A DNA stretch of 64,000 nt from DASQHY01 sp035602605 (GTDB taxonomy: Bacteria; Acidobacteriota; Terriglobia; Acidiferrales; UBA7541), in contig DATNLZ010000091.1 of assembly GCA_035602605.1 (NCBI GenBank), forward strand, positions 46,866 through 110,865. The letters run 5' to 3'. The position numbers were made by a program, and so were the translations under genes. Below the pieces are notes generated by a model that had not been told where the DNA came from, made no database searches, and saw only the letters and a list, made by a program, of their open reading frames with translations. Numbering within the stretch: the stretch's first letter is position 1; each line of letters starts with the position of its first letter. Positions 53,049 through 62,453 of this stretch are shown here, in pieces.

Positions 53049-54734
53049 CTATTTCAAGACGAAGAAATTGCCGAGGGCCAGCGCGTCAATTCCCGCGCAG
53101 TAAAAGCTCCGAACGGCGTCGCGCGGGTCGGAAACCAGCGGCTCTCCAAACAGATTGAACGATGTATTGACGAGAACCGGAGCTGGCGCCGGCTCGCCGA
53201 ATTTGTGCAGCAATTTCCAAAAGCGCGGATTGACTCGCTGCTCGACGGTGTGAATGCGCAAACTGCGTCCGTTAAAGGTAAAGCGCTCTAGGCTTGCGAG
53301 CGGCTTTTTTAAAGTGCCGAGCGAGGCCATAAAGCGGCAATTCGCGGTGCAGTCAAAAAACTCGGCAGCCCGTTCAGCGGGAACCGAAAGTGCGAAAGGA
53401 TGAAAATCTTCCCGATGCTTGATGTATTGATTCACGTTCTCGACGACATACTCGCAAAATGGCGAAGCCAGTATGCTGCGATTGCCGAGGGCGCGATGGC
53501 CGAATTCAGTGCGTCCCTGGCACCAAGCTACAATTTTGCCGCTCGCGAGAAACTGCGCGGTCTCGGCGATTAATTGGTCTTCACCTGGCATAAATTTATA
53601 AATAAGTTTGCAATTGTCGAGTACCGTTTTGATTTGTTCAGCGGTGAAACCGGGACCGAGCGCGAGATCGTCCAATGGCGCCTGACCGGAATTCCCGGAA
53701 ACCTGTTTGCGCGCCAGGAATGCCGCTCCCATCGCGGTGCCGGCGTTCCCCGCGACGGGTTGAACGTGTATGCGGCGGAAGCTGCTGCGCGTTTCGAGGG
53801 CCCGCACCAGCAGCACATTTAGAAACACCCCGCCAGCCACGCACAGCGAATCAGTGCCGGTTTGCGCGCGAAAGCGCTCGGCAATTTCGAGAACAAGTTC
53901 TTCGAGTAAAGCTTGCGCGCTGCGCGCGAGCGCGGCGCGTAACGCCGCGTTCCGAGGCAGATTGCCTGGTTGGATTTGCAACTCACGATACACCTGTGCA
54001 GAAAATGTTCCGCGATGATCCGGGCCGGAGGCGAAGTAGCGTTGGTTCAAGACCGGCATGCCAGCAGAATCACGCGAGAATAATTTACGAAGCGCGGAGA
54101 GATATTCCGGCTGGCCATCTTTACTGAGCCACTGAACTTTGTGTTCGTCATGATGCGGTCGAAGGCCGAGCAGTTCGGTAACGCGCGAATAAAACCATCC
54201 CAGCGAATTCGGGAAGCGCAGGCTGCGAACCGGGTGGATTTCATCATTTTCACCCAATGAAATTTGTCCGGAGCGCATTTCTCCGCCTTCATCCAGTGTC
54301 AGTATGAGCGCGCGATCGAATCCGGATGTGTAAAAGGCGCTGGCCGCGTGACAGTGATGATGATCAAAATAAACGAGTGCGGGAGTGTCACCTAGTAGAC
54401 CGCGAAGCTGGCGGAGTTGGGTGCGTTCGCGAAAGTTTCTGCCGAGGGTTCGTGTCCAGTCCGCAGCACGGGGATGGGAAAACAGCAAACGGAGATTGAA
54501 TTCCGCTTCGCGCAATGCGGCTTCTCGCGGACGATCAGCAAGAGCCGCAAGTGTTACATCCGAGAGCCGCGCGCCTTGTAATTCCAGGCAGCCAGCGATT
54601 GCCTGGCGGGGAATCCCGCCCGTGCCCGAGGAGCGGCTCAGTTTTTCTTCTTCGATGGCCGCGATTGCGGAATTCCCATCGAACAGTGCAGCGGCAGAGT
54701 CGCGGTGAAGACTGCTAATCCCGAGTACGAGCAT
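53049..54734 (-). CDS. Carbamoyltransferase, NodU/TobZ family
   Basis: The protein has 561 residues. The N-terminal Kae1-like ATPase-fold half starts MLVLGISSLHRDSAAALFDG with the family iron/metal His in 'VYFDHHHCHAASAF' (near 122-135). 'SLCVAGGVFLNVLLVRALET' follows. The C-terminal half has 'GKIVAWCQGRTEFGHRALGN' and 'APVLVNTSFNLFGEPLV'. These enzymes carbamoylate hydroxyls on antibiotics, Nod factors or cell-surface sugars, using carbamoyl phosphate and ATP. It follows mtaB with a 3-bp gap and looks co-transcribed. Confidence 0.92.
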   Translation of the reverse strand: MLVLGISSLHRDSAAALFDGNSAIAAIEEEKLSRSSGTGGIPRQAIAGCLELQGARLSDVTLAALADRPREAALREAEFNLRLLFSHPRAADWTRTLGRNFRERTQLRQLRGLLGDTPALVYFDHHHCHAASAFYTSGFDRALILTLDEGGEMRSGQISLGENDEIHPVRSLRFPNSLGWFYSRVTELLGLRPHHDEHKVQWLSKDGQPEYLSALRKLFSRDSAGMPVLNQRYFASGPDHRGTFSAQVYRELQIQPGNLPRNAALRAALARSAQALLEELVLEIAERFRAQTGTDSLCVAGGVFLNVLLVRALETRSSFRRIHVQPVAGNAGTAMGAAFLARKQVSGNSGQAPLDDLALGPGFTAEQIKTVLDNCKLIYKFMPGEDQLIAETAQFLASGKIVAWCQGRTEFGHRALGNRSILASPFCEYVVENVNQYIKHREDFHPFALSVPAERAAEFFDCTANCRFMASLGTLKKPLASLERFTFNGRSLRIHTVEQRVNPRFWKLLHKFGEPAPAPVLVNTSFNLFGEPLVSDPRDAVRSFYCAGIDALALGNFFVLK

Positions 54735-54737
54735 AGC

Positions 54738-56195
54738 TTAGGTTGTGGACTCGCTCGATTGTTGGAGAGAGCCATCGAGTACCTGCGCAGTGAGGAAAGA
54801 GCTTGAGCTCGCCGGAGCACCTGCGAGCACGTTCATCATTTGATTGCTTGGCCACTCACCCGCCAAGCGTACGCGAAGATAATTACTGGAAAGGGCAGGA
54901 GTCCAGCCGGTGGTATCGTGGCGCTCGGTGCGGCCTGGGGCATGGCGAATTGTGAGTACGCGCAGCGTGCGCCCAGCCTGACTGGCGCGGAACGATGCAC
55001 TTTTTGCTTCGCCGAGGGCGCGCAATTCGCGAGAGCGATCCTTGATGACGGAATTAGGAACGTTTTCAGTGAGTTGGTCGGCGGACGTGCCTGGACGCTT
55101 CGAAAAGGAAAAAACGTGCAGGTACGTCAACGGCAAACGCTCAATGAAATCGAGCGTAGCGTGATGGTCGAGCTCCGTCTCACCCGGAAAACCGGCAATG
55201 ACGTCGGCACCGATCGCAGCATCCGGCAGACGCTCGCGGATCAGCTCGACACGCCGCGCGTAGTGTTCAGCGCGATACCATCGATGCATCGCAGCGAGAA
55301 TGCGGTCCGAGCCGGATTGCAGCGGGAGATGAAAATGGCGTGCGAGGCGAGCAGTCGAAGCGAAGAAATCGATCAACTCGCCGGTGCTGTCCATCGGCTC
55401 AATGGAGCTGATGCGCAGGCGCTCGAGCGGTGTGTCATCGCAAATTTGATGCAGCAACTCTCGGAACTCGACGCGCGGGGTGAGGTCGCGGCCGTAACTC
55501 CCCAGATTGATCCCGCTCAAAACGATTTCCCTGAATCCCGCGGAGCACAGTTTATTGATTTCACTGAGCACTTCGTGGGGCGGAAGACTGCGACTTCGTC
55601 CGCGCACAAAGGGAATCACACAGTATGAGCAGCGGTTATTGCAGCCATCTTGAATCTTTAGAACCGGACGGGTATGTCCGCTTTCACCGCCAAGCACTGG
55701 CGCGGCCGCCCAGGAGTCACTCTCGAGTATGTTGCCGGTAAGAATTTTTGCCGGTCCCTGGCTTATGAAATGGGCTTCGGAATCGAGGCGGTCCAGAGGG
55801 ACGAACTCGGGGCGAACGAAAGCGGAGTGGGGCGCCGGATCCTGCGTACAAGACTTGCCGGATAGGTCGAGCAATCGCGGGATTTCGGATTTGTGCGAAT
55901 TCCCGATGACCCATGCCACCCCTTCGAGAGAGGCAAGGTCTTCCGGGGCACGTTGCGCATAGCAACCGGTGACGACAATTTGCGCGTTCGGGTTCGAGCG
56001 ATGAATTTCGCGAATTGCCTGGCGCGCTTGATTGTCCGCCGAAGAAGTAACGGTGCAAGTGTTTACAACAACCACCTGGGCCTCGGTCCGTGTTGGCGAG
56101 AGTGTGTAGCCCCGGCTGAGAAGCCGATGCTCGATGGCGGCGGCATCGGCCTGGGTGGCCCGGCACCCAAATTGTTCAATGTGGAACGTGGTCAT
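54738..56195 (-). CDS. mtaB: tRNA (t6A37) methylthiotransferase MtaB
   Basis: The protein has 485 residues. The N-terminal UPF0004 domain has the three cluster Cys in FGCRATQAD, VVNTCTVTS and VTGCYAQ. The radical-SAM core has CNNRCSYC and 'REIVLSGINLGSYGRDL'. The TRAM-like C-terminal region is Ser-rich and diverged. MtaB adds a methylthio group to t6A37 to make ms2t6A in ANN-decoding tRNAs. It is the first gene of a pair with the carbamoyltransferase. Confidence 0.94.
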   Translation of the reverse strand: MTTFHIEQFGCRATQADAAAIEHRLLSRGYTLSPTRTEAQVVVVNTCTVTSSADNQARQAIREIHRSNPNAQIVVTGCYAQRAPEDLASLEGVAWVIGNSHKSEIPRLLDLSGKSCTQDPAPHSAFVRPEFVPLDRLDSEAHFISQGPAKILTGNILESDSWAAAPVLGGESGHTRPVLKIQDGCNNRCSYCVIPFVRGRSRSLPPHEVLSEINKLCSAGFREIVLSGINLGSYGRDLTPRVEFRELLHQICDDTPLERLRISSIEPMDSTGELIDFFASTARLARHFHLPLQSGSDRILAAMHRWYRAEHYARRVELIRERLPDAAIGADVIAGFPGETELDHHATLDFIERLPLTYLHVFSFSKRPGTSADQLTENVPNSVIKDRSRELRALGEAKSASFRASQAGRTLRVLTIRHAPGRTERHDTTGWTPALSSNYLRVRLAGEWPSNQMMNVLAGAPASSSSFLTAQVLDGSLQQSSESTT

Positions 56196-56561
56196 GGTGT
56201 TGAGCGAATTCTAGAATAAGCTCTCCCGGGAGAAACGCAAGGGGCCGTGGGTTACCGGAACGTGGGAGGTGGCCGATATTATTCGTTGCCAGTACCCCTC
56301 CCCCTGTTTGTCGCGGTTAATGCCGTCACTGCGGGGAGGCGGTCAGAGCTTGTGCTAGACTGGCCAACCCGAGGAACTTCTTAGTAAGGCGACTCAATCT
56401 TTAGGGCGCGGCCTCGCCGCCGGAATCCGCGGGGCCAGACGGAGCCAGATCTCATCATCAATCAGGGCGTGGGACAGCCCGACCGTACCAAGCCGCGGAG
56501 CTCAGTACGAAAAGGCCCGTTACTGAGTCTTGCAATGCGCTCTTAGGGCTAGGTCGATGTA
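56196..56561. other. 366-bp divergent gap between mtaB and larB
   Basis: No gene is seen. I looked for a tRNA-Sec gene because selA is near, but found no acceptor stem, UCA anticodon arm or T-arm. The region is GC-rich with short hairpins and no strong terminator. Confidence 0.4.
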
Positions 56562-57356
56562 ATGGACGAAAACGATATTCGCGAGCTGCTGGAGCAGGTG
56601 CGGGGCGGGCGGCTGACGACCGAGCAGGCGCTCGAACGTCTGAAACATCTGCCTTTCGAAGACCTGGGCTTTGCCAAGATCGATCATCACCGCACGCTGC
56701 GACAGGGGTACGCTGAGGTTATTTTTGGGCGTGGCAAAACGCCCACGCAGGTTGCGGCAATTGTTCAAGCAATGTTGCGGCTGCGTGATAGCCGCCACAA
56801 CATTTTGGTCACGCGCGCCGACGCGAAAATGTTTGCTGCGGTGCGCAGCGTTGTGGGGAGAAGGGCGCACGCGTACCGGTCTGCCAAACTGGCAACTAGC
56901 CTGGCATTCCATCCGCTTTCCGGAGTGATCGCTATAGAGCGAAATAAAGAAATTGCCGGTGCCGGCACGATAGCGGTGGTGTGTGCGGGCACTAGCGACA
57001 TACCTGTAGCGGAAGAGGCGTTGTTGACTGCGAAGCTGATGGGCAACCGCGTGGAGAATTTTTACGACGTGGGTGTCGCGGGAATTCACCGGCTACTGGG
57101 ACATCGCGCGCGGCTGGCGGCGACGCGAGTCATTATTTGCGTGGCCGGGATGGAAGGTGCATTGCCCAGCGTGGTGGGCGGCCTCGTGGGTGTGCCGGTG
57201 ATCGCGGTGCCCACGAGCGTCGGTTATGGTGTGAGTTTTGGCGGCGTGGCGGCGCTGCTGGGTATGCTCAATAGTTGCGCTTCGAACGTGTGCGTAGTCA
57301 ATATTGATAATGGGTTTGGAGCCGGATGCGTGGCGAGCGTCATCAATCGCTTGTAA
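56562..57356 (+). CDS. larB: Nickel pincer cofactor biosynthesis carboxylase LarB
   Basis: The protein has 264 residues. A helical N-terminal region of about 50 residues is followed by the PurE-like domain with 'YAEVIFGRGKTPTQVAAIVQ', 'AGTSDIPVAEEALLTAKLMG' and 'DVGVAGIHRLLGHRARLAAT'. LarB carboxylates nicotinic acid adenine dinucleotide, the first step to the nickel pincer cofactor of lactate racemase. LarC and LarE are not in the window. It is convergent with selA. Confidence 0.92.
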   Translation: MDENDIRELLEQVRGGRLTTEQALERLKHLPFEDLGFAKIDHHRTLRQGYAEVIFGRGKTPTQVAAIVQAMLRLRDSRHNILVTRADAKMFAAVRSVVGRRAHAYRSAKLATSLAFHPLSGVIAIERNKEIAGAGTIAVVCAGTSDIPVAEEALLTAKLMGNRVENFYDVGVAGIHRLLGHRARLAATRVIICVAGMEGALPSVVGGLVGVPVIAVPTSVGYGVSFGGVAALLGMLNSCASNVCVVNIDNGFGAGCVASVINRL

Positions 57357-57410
57357 GTTGCGCAACCGACTTGTGCGTTTGCGGAGAAGTTTTTTCCTGC
57401 GGGCTAAGCA

Positions 57411-58859
57411 TCAATGCAGTACCGAAGAAATGGTTGCGGAGAGGATGTCTTCCTGCTCGGGAAAGACGGTGCGGAGATCGATGATCAGACGATCGGCTTC
57501 GACACGCGCAATCACCGAAATGCCTTTGGGGGCGCGGCGCAAGCGCGCCTCCAGCTGAGCCGCCGAATAGCGAGTGGTCGTGATGCGAATCAAATGAGTG
57601 GGAAGCTCGCGGTCGGGAGTGGAGCCACCTCCGATCAGTGATGCTCCAGGAACAATATCGAGCTCGACTTCACCGGCAGGGACTTGCGAGCGCAGAGTGA
57701 AAACGAAATCGCGCGCGCGAGTGCGAATGGCGTCGGCACCCAGGCGGATCATTCGCAGTGTGGGGACTTCGTCGAGGTTGCCCGAGAGGTAAGCGCTGAG
57801 TGTGGTTTCGAGGGCCGCGATGCAAAGTTTGTCCACACGCAACGCGCGAAACAAAGGGTGGCGACGGATGCGCCCTACCAGTTCTTTTTGTCCGGCGATG
57901 ATGCCGGCCTGAGGACCTCCGACCATTTTATCGCCGCTGAAGGTGACGAGCGATGCGCCCGCTTCGATGCTGGCGCGGACAACAGGTTCATTCACGCCGT
58001 GCGCCGACAAATCCACCAAACATCCCGAGCCTAGATCTTCCATCAAGGGCAAGCCGGTTCGCGCGGCCAATGCGGCAAGCTCTTCGAGTGCAGGTCTCTC
58101 GGTAAATCCCACAACACGAAAATTGGATGGATGCACGCGCAGAAGCAGACGAGTGCGATCGTTGACGGCGCTTTCGTAGTCGGCGAGCTTGGTGCGATTG
58201 GTGGTGCCAACTTCATGAAGGAGGGCTCCGCTTTCCGCCATAATTTCCGGGATGCGGAAGCCGTCGCCAATTTCGATGAGCTCGCCGCGTGAAACGATCA
58301 CCTCACCGCCTTTAGCGAGCGCAGCAAGAACGAGAAGCACAGCGGCAGCACAATTATTGACGACGATGGCAGCTTCGGCGCCGGTGAGATGTTCGAGAAG
58401 GCGCGCGGTATGAACGTCGCGCTTCCCGCGAGCGCCGGCTTCGAGGTCGTACTCGAGGTTGGAATATTGCGTCGCAGGCTGACGGAGGTGATTGATGGAC
58501 GCGGCGCTCAAAGCAGCGCGGCCGAGATTGGTATGCAAGATAACACCGGTGGCATTGATGACCGGTAAAAGCGAAACAGCGAAGGCGCGCTCGACCTCGG
58601 CAGCGATACGCTCGCCGAGCTGCCCCGGTTCGAGCTGAGCAGAGTGGAGAACGATGAGGTTGATGTCGCGCTCACCGGTAATACGCGCACGAAGATCGGC
58701 GAGCACTGCGCGGGCAACTTCGACCACGATACCGCGATCGGCGCGCGTGACTAGCAGCCGCAGGCGGGGCAGAGCGAGTAACTGGTCCACCGAAGGAATT
58801 TGCCTGAGCAAGGCCGCGCGAGCTTCGGAATCAGCAGCGGATTTGGCGGAGGAATTCAT
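57411..58859 (-). CDS. selA: L-seryl-tRNA(Sec) selenium transferase
   Basis: The protein is 482 residues from the ATG at 58859 (MNSSAKSAAD); a longer frame upstream adds 33 unlikely residues. The N-terminal helical part starts RQIPSVDQLLALPRLRLLVT; then 'INATGVILHTNLGRAALSAA', 'EYDLEAGARGKRDVHTARLL' and the PLP-Lys region TFSGDKMVGGPQAGIIAG. SelA converts Ser-tRNA(Sec) to Sec-tRNA(Sec) with selenophosphate. selB, which usually follows selA, is absent here. Its presence supports Sec decoding of the two UGA genes. Confidence 0.95.
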   Translation of the reverse strand: MNSSAKSAADSEARAALLRQIPSVDQLLALPRLRLLVTRADRGIVVEVARAVLADLRARITGERDINLIVLHSAQLEPGQLGERIAAEVERAFAVSLLPVINATGVILHTNLGRAALSAASINHLRQPATQYSNLEYDLEAGARGKRDVHTARLLEHLTGAEAAIVVNNCAAAVLLVLAALAKGGEVIVSRGELIEIGDGFRIPEIMAESGALLHEVGTTNRTKLADYESAVNDRTRLLLRVHPSNFRVVGFTERPALEELAALAARTGLPLMEDLGSGCLVDLSAHGVNEPVVRASIEAGASLVTFSGDKMVGGPQAGIIAGQKELVGRIRRHPLFRALRVDKLCIAALETTLSAYLSGNLDEVPTLRMIRLGADAIRTRARDFVFTLRSQVPAGEVELDIVPGASLIGGGSTPDRELPTHLIRITTTRYSAAQLEARLRRAPKGISVIARVEADRLIIDLRTVFPEQEDILSATISSVLH

Positions 58860-59021
58860 GCAAGGCGCTATTTCAGCACAGTCAACGCTTGCGGGCAACC
58901 AGCGAACTTTGCGCGAATCACGCGGGGAACGCGGGCCCTCGAGTGCCTTGTTCCGCACACAAGAGTTTAGGTTCGTTGACGCTCCTGCGCCAGGCCTCTA
59001 GCATGGGAGATGGAAGGACCC

Positions 59022-59624
59022 ATGGCGACGACCATCGACGAAGACATGACCCAGCTCGAACGGGACATCCGCCAGCTCAAGGTGGAATATGACCAATATT
59101 TTGGCGGGGGACGGAAACGTCCGCCTACCGAAATCGAGTGGCGTATCGACCAGATGGTGAAGCGCAATTCCGAGCGGATGGGCGACCTGAAGTTCGCTCA
59201 CCGATTTCGCTTCAACAATCTTGCGCAGACGTACGCCAAGTACAAGGAGGTTTTCCGCAAGCGTCTCCAGCAACGTGAAGAAGGCAACGTGCAGCATCAT
59301 TTCGGCGCGGCTGCGCGAGCCATCGAAGCCGAGCGCCATCGCGCCGAGGCGGCGCAAGAAAAAGCAGCAGCGAATGGATCGTTCCGCATTGCTTGCTCCG
59401 AGCCAGATCGCGAGAATGAAAAAATCAACCAGCTGTATCAGGCGTTGGTTTCCGCGAAACAAGCCGCGGGCGAGAAAGTGGATAAGCTCTCGCGCGAAGA
59501 CTTCCAGAAGTTTGTACGCAAAAAGACCGATGACCTCAAGAAGCAAAAAGGCTCTAAGGAAGTGGAGTACATCGTTGAGGTTGCGAGCGGCAAGGTAAAG
59601 CTCAAGGCTCGCGTCAAAGAATAA
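59022..59624 (+). CDS. Coiled-coil protein of unknown function, MXAN_5187 C-terminal-like
   Basis: The protein is 200 residues from the ATG at 59022 (MATTIDEDMT); four residues more are possible from 59010. Its N-terminal helix pair follows the pattern 'LERDIRQLKVEYDQYFGGGR', then KRPPTEIEW and a basic helix to about residue 100. That resembles the MXAN_5187 C-terminal domain. The rest is charged coiled coil with many K/E/A. It is soluble, with no membrane segment. The gene stands alone between the divergent selA and downstream purH. Confidence 0.7.
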   Translation: MATTIDEDMTQLERDIRQLKVEYDQYFGGGRKRPPTEIEWRIDQMVKRNSERMGDLKFAHRFRFNNLAQTYAKYKEVFRKRLQQREEGNVQHHFGAAARAIEAERHRAEAAQEKAAANGSFRIACSEPDRENEKINQLYQALVSAKQAAGEKVDKLSREDFQKFVRKKTDDLKKQKGSKEVEYIVEVASGKVKLKARVKE

Positions 59625-59779
59625 CCCCGCAGATCCCCCCTTAGGCTCGCAAGGCCTGCAGGGGCCGCCAACCGATCCGCAGCGAATTAATCTCGGTTCC
59701 CGCGGTTTCCCACAGTTCGTGCTTTCGCAACGCATCGCGCCCGCTTACAATACTGCGTTTTCTCGACGCGGAGGGTGGA

Positions 59780-61360
59780 GTGAAGATCGAACGAGCGCTA
59801 CTGAGCGTGTATGACAAGACCGGGGTCGTGGAGTTTGCGCGACGGCTCAGTGCAGCGGGCATCGAATTGATTTCGACTGGTGGAACCGCAAAGCTCTTGC
59901 GTGAGGCGGGACTTAAGGTGCGGGACGTCGCCGACCTGACGGGATGGCCGGAAATGCTCGGCGGCCGAGTGAAAACGCTGCATCCCAAAGTTCATGGCGG
60001 ACTGCTTTTTCGGCGGAATAATGCGGATGACCGCGCACAGGCTGAGAAACATGGAATCGCGCCGATTGACGTTGTGGTTGTAAACCTCTATCCCTTTGAA
60101 GCGACGGCGGCGAAGAACGAACTTACACCGGAGGAGCTGATCGAGAACATCGATATCGGTGGGCCGACCATGCTGCGGTCTGCAGCCAAAAATTTTGAGA
60201 GTGTCGCGGTGGTGAGCGATCCCGGGGACTACGCGGGCGTTGCCGCGGAGATTGAGGGCGCGCGAGAGGTGAGTCTTGCGACGCGTCTAGAGCTGGCGCG
60301 CAAGGTGTTTGCAACGACGTCACGCTACGACGGGCTGATCGCCACTGAGCTCGAGCGGCTCAGCGCTTCGTGTACCTCTACGACCGGTGTGAATCTGGGC
60401 GAGCGCGCCAAGCTTCCGTCGCGAATGACGATTTCGCTCTCGCGGCTGCAATCGCTGCGTTACGGCGAAAATCCGCATCAGGCTGCAGCGCTGTATATTC
60501 CGGCGGGCCGCGGTCGCGAGGGATTGGCGGCCGCCCGGCAAATTCAGGGCAAGGAGCTGTCGTACAATAATTTTGTCGATCTGGAAGCTGCGCGAAGCCT
60601 GGTGGCGGAATTCGCGCTTCCCGCCGCGGTCATCATCAAGCACAACAATCCCTGCGGTACTGCCGAGCAAGACACGCTGCTGAACGCTTATCGCAAGGCC
60701 CTGGCATGCGATCCGGTTTCCGCGTTTGGCGGAGTGCTGGCGTTTAACCGCGCGGTGGACGGCGCGACGGCGGAGGAAGTTGCGAAGCTTTTTGTCGAAT
60801 GCATTCTCGCGCCGGGGTTCGACGAGAAGGCCTATGCGATGTTTGCGGCGAAGAAAAATCTTCGAGTGCTGGAGCTGCCCGAAGGAGGCTTGCAGCCATC
60901 GCAGGAATTTCAACTCAAGCAGATTTCCGGCGGAGTGCTGGTGCAGCAGACCGATCAGGGAGAGTTGCATGATGTAGAACTGCGCACGGTAACCAAGCGG
61001 ATCCCGACGCTTGATGAGATGCAGGCAATGCGATTTGCTTGGAAGGTGGCGAAGCACGTGAAATCAAATGCGATCGTGTTCGCGCGCGATGGGCACACCG
61101 TTGGGGTCGGGGCCGGGCAGATGAGTCGGGTGGATTCGGTGAAGATTGCGGTGATGAAGGCGCAATCTTCCCTGGCCGGGACTGTTGTGGCTTCTGATGC
61201 TTTCTTTCCGTTTCCTGATGGGGTCGAAGAGGCGGCGCGCGCCGGAGCGACTGCCGTGATTCAACCTGGTGGGTCGGTACGCGATGCAGATGTTGTTGCC
61301 GCTGCGGATAAGCTCAACCTGGCCATGGTGTTTACCGGCATGCGCCACTTCCTACACTAA
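59780..61360 (+). CDS. purH: Bifunctional AICAR transformylase/IMP cyclohydrolase
   Basis: The protein has 526 residues from a GTG (MKIERALLSVYDKTGVVEFA), with a GGAGGGTGGA site. The N-terminal MGS-like IMP cyclohydrolase domain (about 1-195) has 'LTGWPEMLGGRVKTLHPKVH'. The AICAR transformylase domain follows with 'RYGENPHQAAALY', 'KHNNPCGTA', 'DPVSAFGGVLAFNR' and 'AFFPFPDGVEEAARAGATAV'. It completes the last two steps of IMP synthesis; purD lies 22 kb away. Confidence 0.97.
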   Translation: MKIERALLSVYDKTGVVEFARRLSAAGIELISTGGTAKLLREAGLKVRDVADLTGWPEMLGGRVKTLHPKVHGGLLFRRNNADDRAQAEKHGIAPIDVVVVNLYPFEATAAKNELTPEELIENIDIGGPTMLRSAAKNFESVAVVSDPGDYAGVAAEIEGAREVSLATRLELARKVFATTSRYDGLIATELERLSASCTSTTGVNLGERAKLPSRMTISLSRLQSLRYGENPHQAAALYIPAGRGREGLAAARQIQGKELSYNNFVDLEAARSLVAEFALPAAVIIKHNNPCGTAEQDTLLNAYRKALACDPVSAFGGVLAFNRAVDGATAEEVAKLFVECILAPGFDEKAYAMFAAKKNLRVLELPEGGLQPSQEFQLKQISGGVLVQQTDQGELHDVELRTVTKRIPTLDEMQAMRFAWKVAKHVKSNAIVFARDGHTVGVGAGQMSRVDSVKIAVMKAQSSLAGTVVASDAFFPFPDGVEEAARAGATAVIQPGGSVRDADVVAAADKLNLAMVFTGMRHFLH

Positions 61361-61562
61361 CAGGTGCAAAGCCGGGCCATTCCGCGTCGTTGTAGTCAGG
61401 CAATCATCACGTCCCCATTTTAGGCACTGACTTGCTTCTCGTGGGGCTGGGTCCATTGGCAAAATAATGCGTGAAGGGTGCTTTGCGCACCGGGGTTTTG
61501 TCTGGGATTCACCGTTCGGGATTGAACGTCGAGAACATGTTGTGGGTGGAGGGTTGCCACAG

Positions 61563-62453
61563 CTAGCTTGCCTGCGACGAGGCGCGGGCCGCGGGCGCTT
61601 CGCGAAAGGGACGCACTTTGCCGACGAGCTCGCGGACGCGGTTTACATCAACGGGGTTTTCCATCACGCCGTCTTTTTTCAGGCTGGAACCCACAATAAT
61701 TCCATCAGCGTATTCGAGGAGGGCACTGATGTTCCCGGCATTAGTGCCGCTGCCGATCAATATAGGACGCTTCGCCAAACGCTTGGCCTCGCGCACCTTC
61801 TCGAGGTCAGGAGCGTTTCCCGTCATTCGTCCGGAAACGATCAAGCCGTCAGCTCCATAGAATTCGGTCCACTCGATGTGCGTTGCAAGATCGAGCCCGG
61901 GGAAAGGTACCGAATGCTTTTTGTCTACGTCGGCAAAAATGTGGATGTCCGTGGCGTGAAGCTCTTTGCGCTTCCGCAGCAAATTTGCAGCGCATCCGTG
62001 ATCGAGCTCGCCGGTGTCCCAAAGCCGCGCGCCAGTGAGAATGCACACGCGAATAAAGCGCGCTCCGGCGGCTACGGCGATAGCCAGACACACGAGTCCG
62101 CCATTGTGGATCACGTTGATGCCCACGGGCACGGGAAAGCGTCTGACCACTTCCGCGGCCACGACGGCCTGCGCGGTCATCGCTTCGGGCTGCACTAGGT
62201 TCCCAACATAATAGGGAAGGTCCCACATGTTTTCGACCATCAGGCCGTCAACACCGCCTTCCATCAGAGCTTCGGCATCGCGCAAAGCGTGGTCGAGAAT
62301 CGTTTTCATACCGTAGCCGATGTAACCAGGTGCGCCCGGCAACGGCCAGAGGTGCACCATTCCAATGACCGGCTTGGGAACACCGAAAAGGTCGGTGAGC
62401 GATTTAAGGCGCGGCCGATCCATTTCCTGCTTCCAGTGGGGCTTTAGCGTCAT
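61563..62453 (-). CDS. BtpA/SgcQ-family TIM-barrel protein
   Basis: The protein has 296 residues of the BtpA/SgcQ family: 'VIGMVHLWPLPGAPGYIGYG', 'AEALMEGGVDGLMVENMWDL', 'VPVGINVIHNGGLVCLAIAV', 'GADGLIVSGRMTGNAPDLEK' and 'RPILIGSGTNAGNISALLEY'. The TIM-barrel phosphate-binding GSGT loop suggests a phosphorylated substrate. BtpA of cyanobacteria affects photosystem I stability and SgcQ sits in a sugar operon; neither reaction is known. The start codon overlaps the stop of the PfkB kinase gene by four bases (62450-62453), so the pair is translationally coupled. Confidence 0.9.
   Translation of the reverse strand: MTLKPHWKQEMDRPRLKSLTDLFGVPKPVIGMVHLWPLPGAPGYIGYGMKTILDHALRDAEALMEGGVDGLMVENMWDLPYYVGNLVQPEAMTAQAVVAAEVVRRFPVPVGINVIHNGGLVCLAIAVAAGARFIRVCILTGARLWDTGELDHGCAANLLRKRKELHATDIHIFADVDKKHSVPFPGLDLATHIEWTEFYGADGLIVSGRMTGNAPDLEKVREAKRLAKRPILIGSGTNAGNISALLEYADGIIVGSSLKKDGVMENPVDVNRVRELVGKVRPFREAPAARASSQAS

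Noticed and set aside
56196..56561. Possible selC (tRNA-Sec) near selA
   Set aside because: No 8/12-bp acceptor and UCA anticodon arm could be built on either strand.
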